Below, in pieces: positions 62,328 through 64,000 of a stretch of 64,000 bases of DNA. Made by a program: the position numbers and the translations under genes. The DNA is from QHXW01 sp963752965 (GTDB lineage: Bacteria > Acidobacteriota > Terriglobia > Bryobacterales > Bryobacteraceae). The notes under the pieces were generated by a model. The model saw only the letters and a program-made list of their open reading frames with translations. It was not told the origin of the DNA and searched no databases. The first letter of the stretch is position 1, and every line of letters begins with the position of its first letter. The stretch is from NCBI GenBank assembly GCA_963752965.1, contig CAVWAJ010000017.1, positions 372,001 through 436,000 on the forward strand, in the 5' to 3' direction.

Positions 62328-63326
62328 TTACACGAGCAGCCGCGTGATCACCCACCCCCCGCAGACGAGACCGCCGAAAATCACGGCAGCCAGCAACAGC
62401 GGTCGTGTGCCAGCCTGTTTCAATTGATGCCAGCGGGTTGCCATGCCTAGCGCGAACATGGCGCTGGAAAGCAACACTGTATCAAAATTGATGACATGTG
62501 CCCGCATTACCGGGGGCAGTGTTACGACAGACTGCGCGACAATTACGGCGCCGAAACAGAACACAAACCAGGGAAACTTGATTTGCCGGGACGCGCCAAC
62601 TCCCCTGCGCAAGCGGCTGATGATCACGAGTACTGGAGCTAGCAGCAACACCCGCAGCATCTTCGTGATGACTGCCGTGTCGCTAGCCGCCTGGCTCACG
62701 GCGCGGCCCGCCGCAAGCGCCTGGGCCACCTCATGCACGGTCGCGCCGGCATAAATGCCGAACTGGCGCTCAGTGAAACCTGTCAGAGGATAAAGTGCGG
62801 GATACAGGAACATGGCGGCGGTTCCAAATACCACCACCGTGGCCACAGCGACACTGACTTTGTGCGATTCGCTTTCTATCACGCGATCCGTGGCCAGCAC
62901 CGCCGCCGCGCCACAAATTCCGCTGCCCGCGCTCACCAGCAGCGCCGTGTCCCCATCTAATCGGAATACCCTGGTGCCAAGCCAATACCCGATCAGCAGC
63001 ACACTGCCGATCACAGTCAAGTCGAAAACCAGCGCGCGCGGCCCGAGGTTCGACAGATCTGTCACCGTCAGCCGGATGCCATAGAGCACAATGCCCAGCC
63101 GCAGCAATTTCTGTTGACAAAACTGCAGGCCGGGATGGATTCGCTCCAGCAGACCCCGTGGCATGGCGTTGCCCGCCGCCATTCCTGCCACGATCGCCAG
63201 CGTTAGCGGGCTGAGTTGCAGCTTACGATTCCACGAAAGCATGGCCGCGGCCCACGCCAGCAAGGAAGCCGCCAGGCACAGTGCCGTACCTGCGACGAAT
63301 TCTCTGGATATCTTCGGAAGGGACAT
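62328..63326 (-). CDS. YeiH/UPF0324 family putative sulfite/sulfate exporter
   Basis: 332-residue membrane protein with about ten helices. Family blocks are LRLGIVLYGIRLT, SAGSGICGAAAVLA and GIYAGATVHEVAQALAAG. Divergent from a LysR regulator across 82 bases, the same pairing as yeiH-yeiE of enterobacteria, whose regulator responds to sulfite. This suits a genome with a sulfite dehydrogenase. Confidence 0.85.
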   Translation of the reverse strand: MSLPKISREFVAGTALCLAASLLAWAAAMLSWNRKLQLSPLTLAIVAGMAAGNAMPRGLLERIHPGLQFCQQKLLRLGIVLYGIRLTVTDLSNLGPRALVFDLTVIGSVLLIGYWLGTRVFRLDGDTALLVSAGSGICGAAAVLATDRVIESESHKVSVAVATVVVFGTAAMFLYPALYPLTGFTERQFGIYAGATVHEVAQALAAGRAVSQAASDTAVITKMLRVLLLAPVLVIISRLRRGVGASRQIKFPWFVFCFGAVIVAQSVVTLPPVMRAHVINFDTVLLSSAMFALGMATRWHQLKQAGTRPLLLAAVIFGGLVCGGWVITRLLV

Positions 63327-63408
63327 TGGGAAGCTGCCCTCAGATTAACCGGCATTCCCAAATAAGTAAAACTGATAATATCAATATTGTTGTTCGGTAA
63401 GACCGATT
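63327..63408. promoter_or_regulatory. divergent operator region between YeiH-like and LysR genes
   Basis: AT-rich 82-base spacer containing the dyads TGATAATATCA and CAATATTG. The first fits the T-N11-A shape of LysR operators. Binding is inferred from the divergent layout only. Confidence 0.45.
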
Positions 63409-64000
63409 ATGCAGATCACGCTTCGCCAACTGGAGATTTTCGCAGCCATCTTTCAGGAAGGCACGATCACGGGGGCGGCACGCCGCATCGGACTTTCCCA
63501 GGCCGCCACCAGCCAGGCGCTCGCCGAACTGGAAAACCAGTTGCAGCGCCGGCTTTTTGACAGAAATGGCCGCCGGATCGTGTGCAACGCAGCGGGTCGC
63601 GAACTGTTGCCCGCCGCGTTCCAGGTGCTGGACAGGGTTCGCGATATCGAAGCCGGCGCTGGAGACCGCCCGCTGAACCTCAAACTCTGTGCCAGCCTCA
63701 CGGTTGGCAACTATATGCTGCCTTCGCTGATCGCCCGGTTCACACGGCGTCATCGGGACGCTCAATTCCATGTGGCTGTTGGAAACACGGACCACGTGGT
63801 CGCATCCGTGCTGCAGTTCGAAAGCGACGCGGGCTGGGTGGAGGGTTCCTCCCGTCATCCCGATCTCGATTCGTTTCCTTGGCGCGAGGATAAGCTCGTG
63901 ATCGTTGCCGCACCCGGCCATCCGCTCGCAAGGCGCCGGGCCACCGCGGCCATGCTGGCTGAATCCCGGTGGGTGTTGCGCGAAGAAGGTTCCGGCACGC
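63409..64000 (+). CDS. LysR family transcriptional regulator, 3' end outside window
   Basis: First 197 residues. Winged HTH: QITLRQLEIFAAIFQEGTIT, then ARRIGLSQAATSQALAELE; the start of the effector domain (LKLCASLTVGNYMLPSLIARF) follows. The frame is open to the window edge. Likely regulates the divergent YeiH-like exporter and itself. Confidence 0.9.
   Translation, partial: MQITLRQLEIFAAIFQEGTITGAARRIGLSQAATSQALAELENQLQRRLFDRNGRRIVCNAAGRELLPAAFQVLDRVRDIEAGAGDRPLNLKLCASLTVGNYMLPSLIARFTRRHRDAQFHVAVGNTDHVVASVLQFESDAGWVEGSSRHPDLDSFPWREDKLVIVAAPGHPLARRRATAAMLAESRWVLREEGSGT

Overview
The window reads as a GC-rich (about 60 %) chromosomal segment from a soil-type Acidobacteriota, most likely the Solibacter/Bryobacter side. 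This is an inference. It rests on a PadR regulator next to an orphan MacB-type permease with an N-terminal cap, Tat-exported Gfo/Idh oxidoreductases, several sugar-phosphate-isomerase-like TIM barrels, PQQ-dehydrogenase/cytochrome pairs and a single-membrane-subunit succinate dehydrogenase. No rRNA, tRNA or CRISPR array was found.

Layout. 1-15055: end of recN; a Tat oxidoreductase/TIM-barrel pair; enoyl-CoA hydratase and methylmalonate-semialdehyde dehydrogenase; a SorA/SoxC-like sulfite dehydrogenase with its cytochrome behind a single-AAA Clp-like ATPase; exported hydrolases; a SirB1-like protein; and the run rpiB, DJ-1/PfpI, PQQ dehydrogenase, cytochrome c. 15088-16252: a complete IS630-type element with 30-bp terminal repeats and TA target duplication. 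16252-20284: two tiny secreted lysine-rich proteins behind a zinc-ribbon rhomboid protease, a class II aldolase, a membrane protein and a polysaccharide deacetylase. 20285-23115: accessory stretch with GNAT, an unknown membrane protein and a Doc toxin with a 59-residue antitoxin. 23139-25750: cysDN. 25779-29957: M28 peptidase, an unknown repeat protein, and an MntA-HepT module with an orphan ribbon-helix-helix gene. 29958-38155: ispDF, PIN-TRAM, DUF169, TIM barrel, deoC and sdhCAB. 38277-40219: gatB and a Bcp-type peroxiredoxin. 40208-47982: the run phoH-ybeY-corC-era-BON-SMP30-Nudix-mutS2. 48208-53850: chemotaxis and flagellar genes with a fliI remnant. 53956-64000: ZIP transporter, PadR/permease, aromatic amino acid lyase, an ECF sigma/anti-sigma group, an A-type Fe-S carrier, and a YeiH exporter divergent from a LysR regulator.

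The most notable item is the peroxiredoxin at 39767-40219. Codon 44, where this family has its peroxidatic cysteine, is an in-frame TGA. A hairpin with a G/U apical loop begins at SECIS distance behind it, so the gene is best read as a selenocysteine peroxiredoxin.

Other points of note: a CysN with a collapsed APS-kinase domain that has lost its P-loop; two unannotated small genes (antitoxin 22936-23115; secreted basic peptide 16252-16431); a truncated fliI; a Nudix gene whose conserved N-terminus has only an ATT available as start; and many genes whose -10 box lies 7-12 bases before the start codon, which suggests leaderless or near-leaderless mRNAs. Sulfur handling recurs (sulfite dehydrogenase, cysDN, YeiH with its LysR neighbour), alongside the predicted selenoprotein.
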